DNA from: Algoriphagus sp. TR-M9
GTDB lineage: Bacteria > Bacteroidota > Bacteroidia > Cytophagales > Cyclobacteriaceae
Length of the DNA: 64,000 nt
Assembly (NCBI RefSeq): GCF_027594545.1
Contig: NZ_CP115160.1
Location: 4,752,081-4,816,080, forward strand
Reading direction: 5' to 3'
The notes below the pieces were generated by a model that ran no database searches, was not told the DNA's origin, and saw nothing but the letters and a program-made list of their open reading frames with translations. Both the position numbers and the translations under genes were made by a program. This document shows positions 52,313-60,533 of this stretch, in pieces (within the stretch, counting starts at the first letter, position 1; every line of letters starts with the position of its first letter).

Positions 52313-52525
52313 TCAGTTTAGTTGTCAAAAAGGCAATAAATCAATTAAATACTTGCTGAATAGTCAATAAAATCGCCTTCTGGAGGCGGTAATGGCAATA
52401 ATCAGGTGTTTGATTAATAAATAGTCAAAAATGAGACTCAATGCTAGATTGTTTTTAATGAATATGTATTTTTCAATCGATTTCATTAAAAATACTGTAA
52501 ATATTTTGAAATATTTTTGAAATAT
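52313..52525. other. Intergenic region left of the integrated element
   Basis: AT-rich; a hairpin CGCCTTC-TGGA-GGCG near 52373-52388 lies 60 bp after rluD and may end its transcript although no T run follows. From 52480 the sequence becomes runs of ATATTTTTGAAAT. No gene. Confidence 0.45.
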
Positions 52526-52556
52526 TTTTAAAAAACAAATCCACCTTCTATATTTG
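52526..52556 (+). promoter_or_regulatory. Consensus promoter in front of the tRNA-like RNA
   Basis: TTTT (52526-52529; one mismatch to TTTG), 19-bp spacer, perfect -7 element TATATTTG (52549-52556). Expected start near 52563, about 65 nt before the tRNA-like fold. Confidence 0.55.
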
Positions 52557-52627
52557 AATCATACAAAGAGGGAAAAACAAACGGTTTACTCTCAAAGGAC
52601 TCAGAATACATTGAAATTACACTACAC

Positions 52628-52755
52628 TGTAGGATGTTGAAATTGGCAGACAAGCCCTCCTGTCTCGGGGGTGGAGGTCATGGGACAAAGCATTTTAGCG
52701 AGCTCGTAAATTTGCCTAACTACTCCGTGGAGGTTCGAATCCTGTTCCCGCTACA
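52628..52755 (+). ncRNA. tRNA-Leu-like RNA with oversized variable region; likely attachment site
   Basis: The 5' part folds like a type II tRNA: D arm TTG-AAATTGGCAGA-CAA, as in tRNA-Leu, then an anticodon arm CCCTC-CTGTCTC-GGGGG (loop position 33 is T; anticodon would be GTC). About 57 nt follow where a normal variable arm has 10-20, itself foldable (GGAG/CTCC outside, TTTA/TAAA inside). A T arm GG-TTCGAAT-CC comes next, and the ends TGTAG and CTACA can pair. T-stem and acceptor contain mismatches. It has its own promoter and terminator and lies next to a tyrosine integrase. Either a divergent tRNA, a decayed tRNA at attL, or a tRNA mimic. Confidence 0.45.
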
Positions 52756-52765
52756 TTGAGAGTAT

Positions 52766-52799
52766 AAGGGGTTGTGAATCAATGATTTGCAACCCCTTC
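52766..52799 (+). terminator. Strong hairpin terminator after the tRNA-like RNA
   Basis: AAGGGGTTG pairs with CAACCCCTT; an inner AATC/GATT stem extends it around a 3-nt loop. CTCTGTTTTT follows. It lies between the RNA and the integrase start. Confidence 0.7.
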
Positions 52800-52844
52800 T
52801 CTGTTTTTGCTACAAAAATTGCTACAGGAATAGGCTTATTTTTT

Positions 52845-54062
52845 ATGGCGGACAAACCAATATACGAGTACCGAATGTGCGAAATCCGGGATCGCGGTGG
52901 TGATCTCAGCAAGCGCTGGTATGTTGAATTTTGGGTCTGGGATGTAGCTACAGAAAAATTAATCCGTAAACTTGATTACTTATCTGCCAAATTCAAGACT
53001 GCTCCGGAGCGGTATGCTGAAGCTCAGCGGATCAAAACTGAAATCGACAAAGCACTGAAGGATGGTGCATACATCGATAGTTCTGGTAAGACCCAACGGC
53101 AAAAGCATGATCCAAGGCCAAAGAGTATTTTAAAAGCCTTTCAGTGGTTCACTAAAGAACATTCCGGGGAGGTAGGAGATCGGGCAGTGGACGGATACAA
53201 TTCATTTTTGAATGTTTTTGAAGAATATTTAGCTGATCGGAAACTGACCGATTTGCCTCTTACGCGATTTGACCAAGATCAGGTTTTTGCATTTTTGAGT
53301 TACCTGACCAATGAGCGACCGGTCAAGAAAGGAAAGACAGTGATCAGGGTAGGAGTATCCAATCGAACCAGGAACAATTATAAAATCTGGCTGGATACAG
53401 TTTTTAATTACCTGGTAAAAAGAAAGGTGCTTGATGAAAATCCTGCGAAGGAGGTTTCTAAACTGAGGGTTTCCAATTCTTCCCACATTCCCTATAGTGA
53501 TGTCCAGGCGAAGAGGGTAAAGGATCATCTGAGGGAAAAAGATCCTCAGATGCTTTTATTCTGTGCTTTCATTTACTACACGCTGGCTAGACCTAAGGAA
53601 ATTCAGTTGCTGAAGGTTAGGGATATCCGTGGGAATAAGTTGCTGATCAGTGCACAGGTAGAAGTGAAGGGAGAAAAGAAGCAGCTGTCCAAAAATCACA
53701 AAAACCAGTTTGTGATTATTCCGGATGGCCTTCGTCAGCTGATCCGGGAGTTTGGAGTTCTAGACCATAATAATGATTTTTTCATTTTTGGTAACAAAGG
53801 GGAACCGGGACCAGAGCCATATTCCAAGCACTATAGTACCAAGCGGTACAAGCCGCATTTGGATTTTTTGGGAATCACCGGTGGACAGACGCTATATTCC
53901 TGGAAGCACACCGGAGCGATCAAGCTTTATCAGGCGACAAAGGATATGAAAAAAGTCCAGCGCCAGTGCCGGCACTGGAGTATTACCGAAACGGATAATT
54001 ACCTCCGGGATCTAGGGATGTTTGAAGATGACGAAGTCGAATTCAATTTTCCGGCGTTTTGA
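52845..54062 (+). CDS. Phage-type tyrosine recombinase (integrase)
   Basis: 405 residues from ATG 52845; the frame is open 21 codons further back, but that part overlaps the terminator hairpin. N-terminal arm/core-binding SAM-like domain (about 95-190), then the catalytic domain with Arg in YYTLARPKEIQLLK, His in LYSWKHTGAIKLYQ, a second His in CRHWSITETDNYL and the nucleophile Tyr in the same segment. All catalytic positions are present. It inserts circular DNA at an attachment site, here very probably the tRNA-like sequence 90 bp upstream. It is the leftmost gene of the prophage-like element. Confidence 0.9.
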   Translation: MADKPIYEYRMCEIRDRGGDLSKRWYVEFWVWDVATEKLIRKLDYLSAKFKTAPERYAEAQRIKTEIDKALKDGAYIDSSGKTQRQKHDPRPKSILKAFQWFTKEHSGEVGDRAVDGYNSFLNVFEEYLADRKLTDLPLTRFDQDQVFAFLSYLTNERPVKKGKTVIRVGVSNRTRNNYKIWLDTVFNYLVKRKVLDENPAKEVSKLRVSNSSHIPYSDVQAKRVKDHLREKDPQMLLFCAFIYYTLARPKEIQLLKVRDIRGNKLLISAQVEVKGEKKQLSKNHKNQFVIIPDGLRQLIREFGVLDHNNDFFIFGNKGEPGPEPYSKHYSTKRYKPHLDFLGITGGQTLYSWKHTGAIKLYQATKDMKKVQRQCRHWSITETDNYLRDLGMFEDDEVEFNFPAF

Positions 54063-54255
54063 GGCGTTTGCCTTCAGTGTCTTTTTGCTTTAGTTGATCG
54101 GATAGGCTTTCGCATTTAGCGTGAAGGTTCCAGATTACCTGAGCTCTGCGATAGTCTGCAGCTGAGGTATAGTCTAGATCCAACGTGTAATGGGAGTTTA
54201 GCAGGTCAAAATCGTCCTGGGTAAGGAGTCGGGAAAATCGTTCATCTAGTGCCAT
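54043..54255 (-). CDS. Small protein of unknown function, opposite the integrase 3' end
   Basis: 70 residues; overlaps the integrase 3' end by 20 bp on the other strand. Mostly helical with charged residues (FSRLLTQDDFDLLNSHY, ADYRRAQVIWNLHAKCESLSDQLKQKD), the second half amphipathic. The ATG is 22 bp from the structured element. I recognise no family. Small convergent genes next to integrases often encode excision or regulatory factors, but nothing here proves that. Confidence 0.55.
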   Translation of the reverse strand: MALDERFSRLLTQDDFDLLNSHYTLDLDYTSAADYRRAQVIWNLHAKCESLSDQLKQKDTEGKRLKTPEN

Positions 54256-54277
54256 AGAGGTGGGGTTATACGGTGCT

Positions 54278-54382
54278 GCTGACCTTCTTGCGCACGCGCA
54301 ATCGGCATGGGACTTTCACCCACTCTCCGCAAACCCCAGTGGGGTTGCGAGAGCGCGTACGGTTTAATCCAAGAAGGTCAGC
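54278..54382. ncRNA. Highly structured 105-nt element, putative RNA or recombination site
   Basis: Nested helices: a perfect 13-bp outer stem GCTGACCTTCTTG (54278-54290) with its complement (54370-54382); a 6-bp stem ACGCGC/GCGCGT (54294-54299, 54353-54358); inside, hairpins TGGG/CCCA (54308-54322) and a 13-bp stem with two single-base bulges (about 54323-54353, loop AGT). Four mutually compatible helices make chance unlikely. It may be a small RNA, a leader of the 70-residue gene on the reverse strand, or a DNA site. Confidence 0.6.
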
Positions 54383-54404
54383 GGTGTAAAGATGGCAAAA
54401 AATA

Positions 54405-55049
54405 CTAGATGTTCAGATCTCTATTTCGTTCAAAAGCCTCGCACTCTAGGAGTGTTTGAGAATGAACTTGTAAATTATTAAGAATATCTCGGTCTATTTT
54501 TAAAGAATCAAGATTTCGGATTTTGATAGCAGTTCCGGCCATACATACCATTAACATTCCTTTTCCTCCTCCTGCCTCTGAATAGTCTATATCAGTGCCT
54601 ATAATGGCATTCCCCCCCAAGTTAAGTGTTTGAATTCTCAATTGAGCCTTGCAAAGGTCCTCTCCCTCCTTTAGTTTTTTATTGAAACTGCCAGATTGCA
54701 TTCCAAAAAAATCAGTCCAGTTTGAAGCTATTTCTGATATTAATCCAGTCCCGGATACGGATTGGCCACTGACAATCTCAAGAGTAGTATAATCCCAATC
54801 TTTTGGGCTGTGTAGAGTGATTATAGGAATGATTGCTATATGATTTTTGATGTAGCTTTCGGCTTCATTTTTTAGGGTAAAGAAGTTTCTTTTTGCTTCA
54901 GGAATGATTGTTTCACTGCATTTTTTGCAGTAGGATTCGCTATCCAAATCCGTGTATTTCTGGATAAACTTAGCTGTAATGCCATCTACAATATGGTTGA
55001 ATTGAAAAACTGTGTCTTTGATTTCTTTCTGGCAGTTTTGGCAGGTCAT
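54405..55049 (-). CDS. Zinc-ribbon plus YbjQ (DUF74) domain protein
   Basis: 214 residues. N-terminal zinc ribbon with two CxxC pairs (MTCQNCQKEI and YCKKCSETI, residues 3-6 and about 41-44). Residues about 85-180 match YbjQ/DUF74: YTTLEIVSGQSVSGTGLISEI, LKEGEDLCKAQLRIQTLNLGGNAIIGTDIDYS and GTAIKIRNL. YbjQ proteins form pentamers and were called heavy-metal-binding, but the role is unproven. The gene starts 12 bp after the exonuclease gene ends, so the two form an operon. Likely cargo of the element. Confidence 0.75.
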   Translation of the reverse strand: MTCQNCQKEIKDTVFQFNHIVDGITAKFIQKYTDLDSESYCKKCSETIIPEAKRNFFTLKNEAESYIKNHIAIIPIITLHSPKDWDYTTLEIVSGQSVSGTGLISEIASNWTDFFGMQSGSFNKKLKEGEDLCKAQLRIQTLNLGGNAIIGTDIDYSEAGGGKGMLMVCMAGTAIKIRNLDSLKIDRDILNNLQVHSQTLLECEAFERNRDLNI

Positions 55050-55060
55050 TATTTTTTGAT

Positions 55061-55972
55061 TTATAGGTTTCTTAAAAAGTCATCTTCTGACATTATTTCG
55101 ATTGATTTTCCTTTTTCAATAAGCTTGATGGTTTTTTCCTGCTTGGAACTCATTCCATCGTCTCCAACTACTCTATAATCTTGTTGTCCCACCACTAAGA
55201 ATTCTATAGAATTATTAAAACCCTTCATTGGAGTACCTCCTATATCCGCAATTGCCTGGTTAGCTTCGTCTCTTGTCATAGAATCCATTTTGCCTGTGAA
55301 GAGGACATTTCTTCCATAGAAAATGCTATCAGGGTTATGCTTTTCTGGGTCCCCAGTATATTGTTTTGTCTCTTTGGGATAGTAAACTCTCTTGGTTTCT
55401 GAAGGCTTATAACCACCTGGGAATAGTCGACCAATGTTGACTTGTAATTTGTCTGTGAACTGTTCTAGCGATTCAAGTCCTATTTCGGCAAAAGCTTTCA
55501 AAGAGAGTTTTGCGGCTGCTAGACTATCATCACCGGCTCGGTGATGGCTGAATTGAATTTGATTAAAAGTGCAAAGATCCCGAAGACCATAGCCTGGTAG
55601 TCCTGGCCATACTTTTTTTGAAAAAATATAACTGCAGCTGTAGGATAACTCAGGGAAATCTAAATCATAGAGTTCAAGACTTTTTCTAAGCACACTAAAG
55701 TCAAAACCTGCATTATGAGCAATCAGAAATTTGTTCTCAACATAAGGCCTGATTTCCGACCAAAGATCTCCAAACTCAGGTTTATCTTTTGTGTCGTCTG
55801 GGGTGATTCCGTGAATTCTGATATTATAGGAATCATAATAATTGCTTTCTGGCTTGATCAGCCAACTTTTTGTTTCCTTGATTTTCCAGTCTTCGATAAA
55901 AGTAAGCCCAATTTCGCATGGGCTATTGCGTTGAGACGTAGCTGTCTCAAAGTCAATTGCTACAAAATTCAT
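55061..55972 (-). CDS. DnaQ-like DEDDh exonuclease with C-terminal BRCT domain
   Basis: 303 residues. Exonuclease domain (1-175): motif I FVAIDFETAT (Asp7, Glu9), motif II IAHNAGFDFSVL, motif III HHRAGDDSLAAAK with His and Asp, so the active site is complete. Residues about 215-303 are a BRCT domain (NVLFTGKMDSMTRDEANQAI, GGTPMKGFNNSIEFLVVG). Like Pol III epsilon-related proteins of Gram-positives, it should digest 3' ends; the BRCT part may bind nicks or partners. The ATG is only 4 bp from a hairpin at 55977-56000. Confidence 0.85.
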   Translation of the reverse strand: MNFVAIDFETATSQRNSPCEIGLTFIEDWKIKETKSWLIKPESNYYDSYNIRIHGITPDDTKDKPEFGDLWSEIRPYVENKFLIAHNAGFDFSVLRKSLELYDLDFPELSYSCSYIFSKKVWPGLPGYGLRDLCTFNQIQFSHHRAGDDSLAAAKLSLKAFAEIGLESLEQFTDKLQVNIGRLFPGGYKPSETKRVYYPKETKQYTGDPEKHNPDSIFYGRNVLFTGKMDSMTRDEANQAIADIGGTPMKGFNNSIEFLVVGQQDYRVVGDDGMSSKQEKTIKLIEKGKSIEIMSEDDFLRNL

Positions 55973-55976
55973 AAGA

Positions 55977-56000
55977 TAGGTTAGTTAAAAATCTAACCTA
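55977..56000 (-). promoter_or_regulatory. Palindrome immediately upstream of the exonuclease start codon
   Basis: TAGGTTAG (55977-55984) and CTAACCTA (55993-56000) are perfect inverted arms around 8 nt. On the transcript the hairpin would end 4 nt before the ATG and cover the ribosome-binding position; as DNA it could be an operator. Confidence 0.4.
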
Positions 56001-56002
56001 AA

Positions 56003-56038
56003 ATAAAAATTCCCGCTGACTTTCCAATCAGCGGGAAT
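56003..56038 (-). terminator. Terminator at the end of the tape measure gene
   Basis: ATTCCCGCTGA and TCAGCGGGAAT form an 11-bp perfect stem. Reading leftwards it follows the tape measure stop by 2 bp and is followed by the T-rich complement of AAATAAAA. Confidence 0.8.
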
Positions 56039-56040
56039 CC

Positions 56041-59000
56041 TTAAGCTTTATACCTTTTTTCCAGATCTTTCGCCTCTTTTCGGAATGCTTCATCTTTTGA
56101 GTATACCAGGTAGGCTTCACTAGGAAGTGGGTTTTCCAGATTGTGGTTTAGCCTGTTCAGAGCTTTGATCAATCCGGAATTATCAACTCCAGGAACAGGA
56201 TTTACTGCAGCAGTAGGACTTGCCGTTGGTGAGGTTTCCCCGCCATTATAGAATGATCTACCGGAGAATGCCCTCATCCGGAGGGACTCCAAAAGCGGCT
56301 CGATCTGCATCTGAACGATCGGCTCTTTGCGCACAGCCTCTGGGATCACATACTCATGACGGTGCACATAGCCGGCATACTCTCCGTACTGGTCGCCAAA
56401 CCCAAGTCCACCTCCTGTGGCTCCACCAAAGTAGTATGAATTCTTTGGCGCTCCTGTGGATCTTCCACGGACAGGAGTGTTCCCTTCTCCTTCGCTCTGA
56501 CCAAATTCCGGCACTTCGGAATTGCTGAACAGGTTCTTGGCTCTGCCTGCAGCTGCCAATATTGACCCAATGATGCTGAGCTTGGTTGCCTTATAGATGA
56601 AAGGTGCTGCAGGTCCGCCGGCTGAGGCAGCCTGCAGGGCCACAAGCTCGGCTTTCATGATGGCCGCTCCGGTATCTATACCGATCTGTGCCAAAGCCAG
56701 GATTTTCTGAAATGCTGTGAGCTCGCCGCCTTTCTTGCCTACCAGGTTGATGGCCTCACCGGCGATGCGGGCATATTCCATGGTCACCTCAATCTGGGCC
56801 TGGCGCATTTCCATGTCTGCCCTCAGCTGGCGATCATTGGTTTGCTGCTTTTGCTTCAGCAGGCGCTCATCGAATTCCTTGTTGATCTCCTCAATGGTCT
56901 CCCTCCGGAGGCGTTCCAGTTCTGCAGTGTCCAGTCCATATTCCTGAGCCTGTGCAATCAGTGCATCAAATTTCCTTTGTGTTTGCTCAATCTCCTGCTC
57001 CTGCTCATCCATGGCCATTAGGGCAATGTCTTCCTGGAATTTTGCGCGCTTTTCTTTGACGGCTTCATTTTGCTCATCAATAGCTCTGTCCTGATATTCA
57101 TTCTGCAGGCTGTCAAGCTGTGCAACGGTCTGATCATAGGTCTGCTTGTCCAGATAGCCCTGATTGTAATATTCCAGTGCCTTTTCGCGAAGGGTCTGGA
57201 ATTTCTGCTCAATCTGGGCGATTTCCCTGGAGTCCTTCTCCAGCCGGTCAAGCTCGGCTTCAGCGTTCAGATCTTTGACGGTCTGCTGAAAGTCCTTGAA
57301 TTTCTCCAGCATCTTGTCAATCTCCTGCTCAGCTGAGCTTGAACTAGCTGAGCTTTCGCTGTCTGCAATAGGATCGGATTGGAAAAATCCGGCTCTGCCC
57401 AGTGAGGCCGGAGCTCCCTGGAATGCAAACTGACTTACGGCTTCATCATCGCCCAGATCAGCAAGGATCTGCATTCTCCCGAGCTTCTGATCATTCAGGC
57501 TATTGAGTTCTTTTTGAAGGTTGCGGATCTCGTCTGCAGTAAGCTTGACTTTCTGCTGGGCCAATCCTGACTGTGAGGTCACGTATTTGAATAGGTCTCC
57601 TTCATCATCTCGGCGCTGTAATGCCCACGAGATCCGGAGAATGTCATTTTCCAAAAGTTTAAGATGATCCCTTTGCTCAGCAATGGCATCTGCATTCTGA
57701 AGTTTCAGCGCCTCTTTTTGCGCTTTGGTAAACTCCCGGACTTTTCCTGTACTGATTCCGATGGCCTTACCGTATTCATCAAATTCGGTCACTGCAGTTG
57801 GTACCAGGCGAGCAATTTCCTCAATGATCTTGGCCATTTCTTCCTGCTGTTCAGTATTTCGGACAGCATACGTGTCAAGTTCATCATATCGATTAATGAG
57901 ATCCGGAAGCTTACGCTCCAGGCTTTGGACGTATTTCTCCTGTCCCTGAAATGCACGTGTGGCTTCATCTATTCCCATGGCCCAGTCAGCCAATTTTCCG
58001 ATGGATTTTTCCAGGAAATTCATAAAAGTAGAATTGATGAAAGCCTGGTTGATCCAACGCTGCACCTTGGCCAGCGAGGCCGCTAGATTTTCATTTTTGA
58101 CCTGAAATTCCTCGGTGATGGAAGTGCCTTCCTGAAATGAGCGGTTGGAAAGTGCCTGCTGCTCCCGGAGCAACTTGGTGTTATTGGCCAAAGTACCGAG
58201 TACACCCACCACTCTACCGCCATCTTCGCCCAGGTCTCCGAGTGTCCCGGCCAGTTCGGTGATTCCGGCTGAATTATCCTGGATTCCCTCAAGTACCCGA
58301 ATGAATGCTTCATTGGCATCTGTATTCATCAGGTTCACAAAGTCAGCCATTTCCATCTTGGCAAATCGGGCATATTCCTTGGCATTCTTCGCCATATTGA
58401 TGAATAGCTTGGAAAGTGCAGTAGATGAAGTTTCCGATGTCTGGCCAAGGGAATCCAGTGTAGCTCCCATACCCAGAATCTCCTGAACTGAGATCTTGGC
58501 CAATGGGGCAATTCCACCCATGCGCCTGGTGAAGTCTACTATATTTCCCTCGTTGGCCGTGCTGGCCATGCCGAGCTCATTGATAGCAGAGCCTACCCGG
58601 AGCAATGATTCCTCGATGCCATAAGCCTCCTGGATTTTGTAGGTACTGGTAAGCTTGCCCAGCTCACGCATGACGGTCTCAGTTTCTCCCAGAGAATCGC
58701 CCAGTGCCACATTTATCTGATCTGCAGCATTGACAAATCCAAGGATATCAGCCTTGCCTTTGATCCCGAGTCGACCGGCAATTTCTGCCATGCCCAGAAG
58801 CTCTTTTCTGGCTGTACGGGTATTCAGGTCTCCGAGATCTTTGTTCAGCTCTTTGACTGAAGCATCGGTCAGATCTGTAGTTTTCCGCACATCAGAAAGG
58901 GCATCAGAAAGTTCAGCAGCTCCTCTTACCAGGTTACCGATCCTGCCCAATAATTCCTGCGCTCCCAGGTATCCCAATGCCAATACACCAAAGCGCGTGA

Positions 59001-59598
59001 TCTCTGTCTTGATCTTGGACCATGCGGAAGTAGTGCCATTGACATCTGCCCGCTGCGCCCGGATGGCACCATTCACTTCCTGGATCTCTCGCTTCAGCCG
59101 CTCATATCGCTCCGTGCCCTTGGTGATGCCCTTATCCATCTCACGCTGGAGATCCCGCTGATGGCTTCTAAGCTGGGACATAGTCATTCCAGCCAAGCCC
59201 ATTTCTTTGCGAAGGGACTTGATCTTTAGGTTCGTTTCGTCGAGTTTGTCAGCAGTGGCCTTGTACCGGGCCTGACTGGAAGCGAGGTCTTTGGTAGCCT
59301 TCTCTGCAGAGCGAAGTTGCTCGGAGACTTTGCCTAACTGGGTAGCAGTCTTGATATATGCTTTACCGGTGGTCTTACCGGCGGCTTCCAGTTCCTTGAC
59401 CTGCTTGGTGAGTCTGTCATAGCGCTCGCGGATCTTATCCACTTTCTTGGACTCACGCTCCAGGGCCACTTGCTCTTCCTTGATCTGCTTGAGTTCGGAG
59501 CGGTACTCGTAAGCGGCCATTTCCTGCTTGCCGAGTTCGGAGATCGACTGCTTGCCGTCGATCTCCATGCGCATCTGCACGGTATCCTGTCTAATCAT
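56041..59598 (-). CDS. Phage tail tape measure protein (TP901 type)
   Basis: 1185 residues. A long N-terminal coiled coil (about 20-160, LKQIKEEQVALERESKKV and similar) leads to a TP901-type core around residues 200-480 (AELSDALSDVRKTTDL, LGMAEIAGRLGIKGKADILGF, ILGMGATLDSLGQTSETSSTAL), more coiled coil (about 740-950), hydrophobic segments near 960-1040 and a Gly-rich end. Such proteins set tail length and are found in siphophages and related particles. Largest gene of the element; it overlaps the upstream small structural gene by 8 bp. Confidence 0.88.
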   Translation of the reverse strand: MIRQDTVQMRMEIDGKQSISELGKQEMAAYEYRSELKQIKEEQVALERESKKVDKIRERYDRLTKQVKELEAAGKTTGKAYIKTATQLGKVSEQLRSAEKATKDLASSQARYKATADKLDETNLKIKSLRKEMGLAGMTMSQLRSHQRDLQREMDKGITKGTERYERLKREIQEVNGAIRAQRADVNGTTSAWSKIKTEITRFGVLALGYLGAQELLGRIGNLVRGAAELSDALSDVRKTTDLTDASVKELNKDLGDLNTRTARKELLGMAEIAGRLGIKGKADILGFVNAADQINVALGDSLGETETVMRELGKLTSTYKIQEAYGIEESLLRVGSAINELGMASTANEGNIVDFTRRMGGIAPLAKISVQEILGMGATLDSLGQTSETSSTALSKLFINMAKNAKEYARFAKMEMADFVNLMNTDANEAFIRVLEGIQDNSAGITELAGTLGDLGEDGGRVVGVLGTLANNTKLLREQQALSNRSFQEGTSITEEFQVKNENLAASLAKVQRWINQAFINSTFMNFLEKSIGKLADWAMGIDEATRAFQGQEKYVQSLERKLPDLINRYDELDTYAVRNTEQQEEMAKIIEEIARLVPTAVTEFDEYGKAIGISTGKVREFTKAQKEALKLQNADAIAEQRDHLKLLENDILRISWALQRRDDEGDLFKYVTSQSGLAQQKVKLTADEIRNLQKELNSLNDQKLGRMQILADLGDDEAVSQFAFQGAPASLGRAGFFQSDPIADSESSASSSSAEQEIDKMLEKFKDFQQTVKDLNAEAELDRLEKDSREIAQIEQKFQTLREKALEYYNQGYLDKQTYDQTVAQLDSLQNEYQDRAIDEQNEAVKEKRAKFQEDIALMAMDEQEQEIEQTQRKFDALIAQAQEYGLDTAELERLRRETIEEINKEFDERLLKQKQQTNDRQLRADMEMRQAQIEVTMEYARIAGEAINLVGKKGGELTAFQKILALAQIGIDTGAAIMKAELVALQAASAGGPAAPFIYKATKLSIIGSILAAAGRAKNLFSNSEVPEFGQSEGEGNTPVRGRSTGAPKNSYYFGGATGGGLGFGDQYGEYAGYVHRHEYVIPEAVRKEPIVQMQIEPLLESLRMRAFSGRSFYNGGETSPTASPTAAVNPVPGVDNSGLIKALNRLNHNLENPLPSEAYLVYSKDEAFRKEAKDLEKRYKA

Positions 59599-60019
59599 CT
59601 GTCAGAGGGGTTTTGACCGCGCGGATACTTTGCTCCATCATCTGGATGCCAATGGCTCCCTCGAGGGCATTCAGTCGGCCATAGAAAGGGCGGGAATACC
59701 ATTTTGCCACTTTGGAGCGCTTTCGGTTCTTCCCCTGGATGATCTCGCGGTTGGTAGTGGTGGATTCGAATTTCAGGGAGAGGTCTTTGCCCCGGCCACG
59801 GCCGACGTTCATATCCCTGAACCGGCCATAGGTTAGGAAGGACAGGTCATAGCCGATCATGGCAGAGGCTTGGGCATACACCCGTGACTGCACGGACTTA
59901 AATAGCTCCTCCGTGATGCCCACGCCGAGGCGCTTCATCATCTGGAGTAATACCTGATCCGTCCTATCCGCCCAGGACTGGACGTAGGATTGGATTTCTG
60001 AAATGGGATTTTCGGCCAT
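59591..60019 (-). CDS. Phage protein upstream of the tape measure gene
   Basis: 142 residues; mixed helix/strand with a basic middle (MNVGRGRGKDLSLKF, IIQGKNRKRSKVAKWYSRPFYGRL). Position directly before the tape measure gene, with an 8-bp overlap, is where tail assembly or tail-completion proteins are found, and this is the basis of the call. No family recognised. Product of one transcription unit with the tape measure protein. Confidence 0.65.
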   Translation of the reverse strand: MAENPISEIQSYVQSWADRTDQVLLQMMKRLGVGITEELFKSVQSRVYAQASAMIGYDLSFLTYGRFRDMNVGRGRGKDLSLKFESTTTNREIIQGKNRKRSKVAKWYSRPFYGRLNALEGAIGIQMMEQSIRAVKTPLTDD

Positions 60020-60072
60020 ACTTCCTGAATGAGGAAGTAATATGGAGGCGTGGGGAGGCGGGGATTAGGACA

Positions 60073-60097
60073 CAAAAAAACCAGCGATTAGGCTGGC
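60073..60097 (-). terminator. Terminator of the small gene at 60122
   Basis: CCAGC/GCTGG stem (60081-60085, 60092-60096) followed, in the leftward direction, by seven U residues (complement of AAAAAAA at 60074-60080). Confidence 0.7.
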
Positions 60098-60121
60098 TTT
60101 GGATAAATTGAAGAATGATTT

Positions 60122-60430
60122 CTACTGTTTATTAAATAGATCTCCCTCTAGGGAAGTCCTAACAGAAATCTGTTTTAGACCTGCTTTATTGAGTAATTCA
60201 ATAAAAAAGGTATCTCGCTTGTAAAGAGCTTCATGAAATGATACTCTAATTACAGGGAAAAATGGATCGTCATTATTGAAGTCGAAGCCACTAGGGTAGA
60301 AGTGTGGTGGATTTGATTCGAGAAGTAGTTGACTGAAACGATGAATTTCAGAGTTGATTCCTTCAGACGTATTCGGGTTTTTATTTATGACTTCGCAGTC
60401 AATCAAATAGTAATAATATTTATTAGTCAT
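60122..60430 (-). CDS. Hypothetical protein
   Basis: 102 residues (KYYYYLIDCEVINKNPNTSEG ... FHEALYKRDTFFIELLNKAGL). No recognised domain; compact alpha/beta pattern with a hydrophobic first strand. It has its own terminator. The lower GC content than its tail-gene neighbours suggests a small cargo gene inserted into the structural region. Confidence 0.55.
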   Translation of the reverse strand: MTNKYYYYLIDCEVINKNPNTSEGINSEIHRFSQLLLESNPPHFYPSGFDFNNDDPFFPVIRVSFHEALYKRDTFFIELLNKAGLKQISVRTSLEGDLFNKQ

Positions 60431-60533
60431 AAGGTAGGGATGTGTGAGGTGGAAATCTACAGATTTCGATTCAAATTATACAACAAGAAAATCTTAAGAA
60501 CTGAAAGTAATTTGTGAATATTAACTTCGCGCT

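Noticed and set aside
52782..52844. Earlier start of the integrase
   Set aside because: It lies in the 3' arm of the terminator hairpin; integrase homology begins after the ATG at 52845.
54278..54382. Group II intron remnant
   Set aside because: The GGGTGAAAGTCCC and CGTACGG-like pieces recall such introns, but they lie on opposite strands, no domain V fold is possible and no reverse transcriptase is near.
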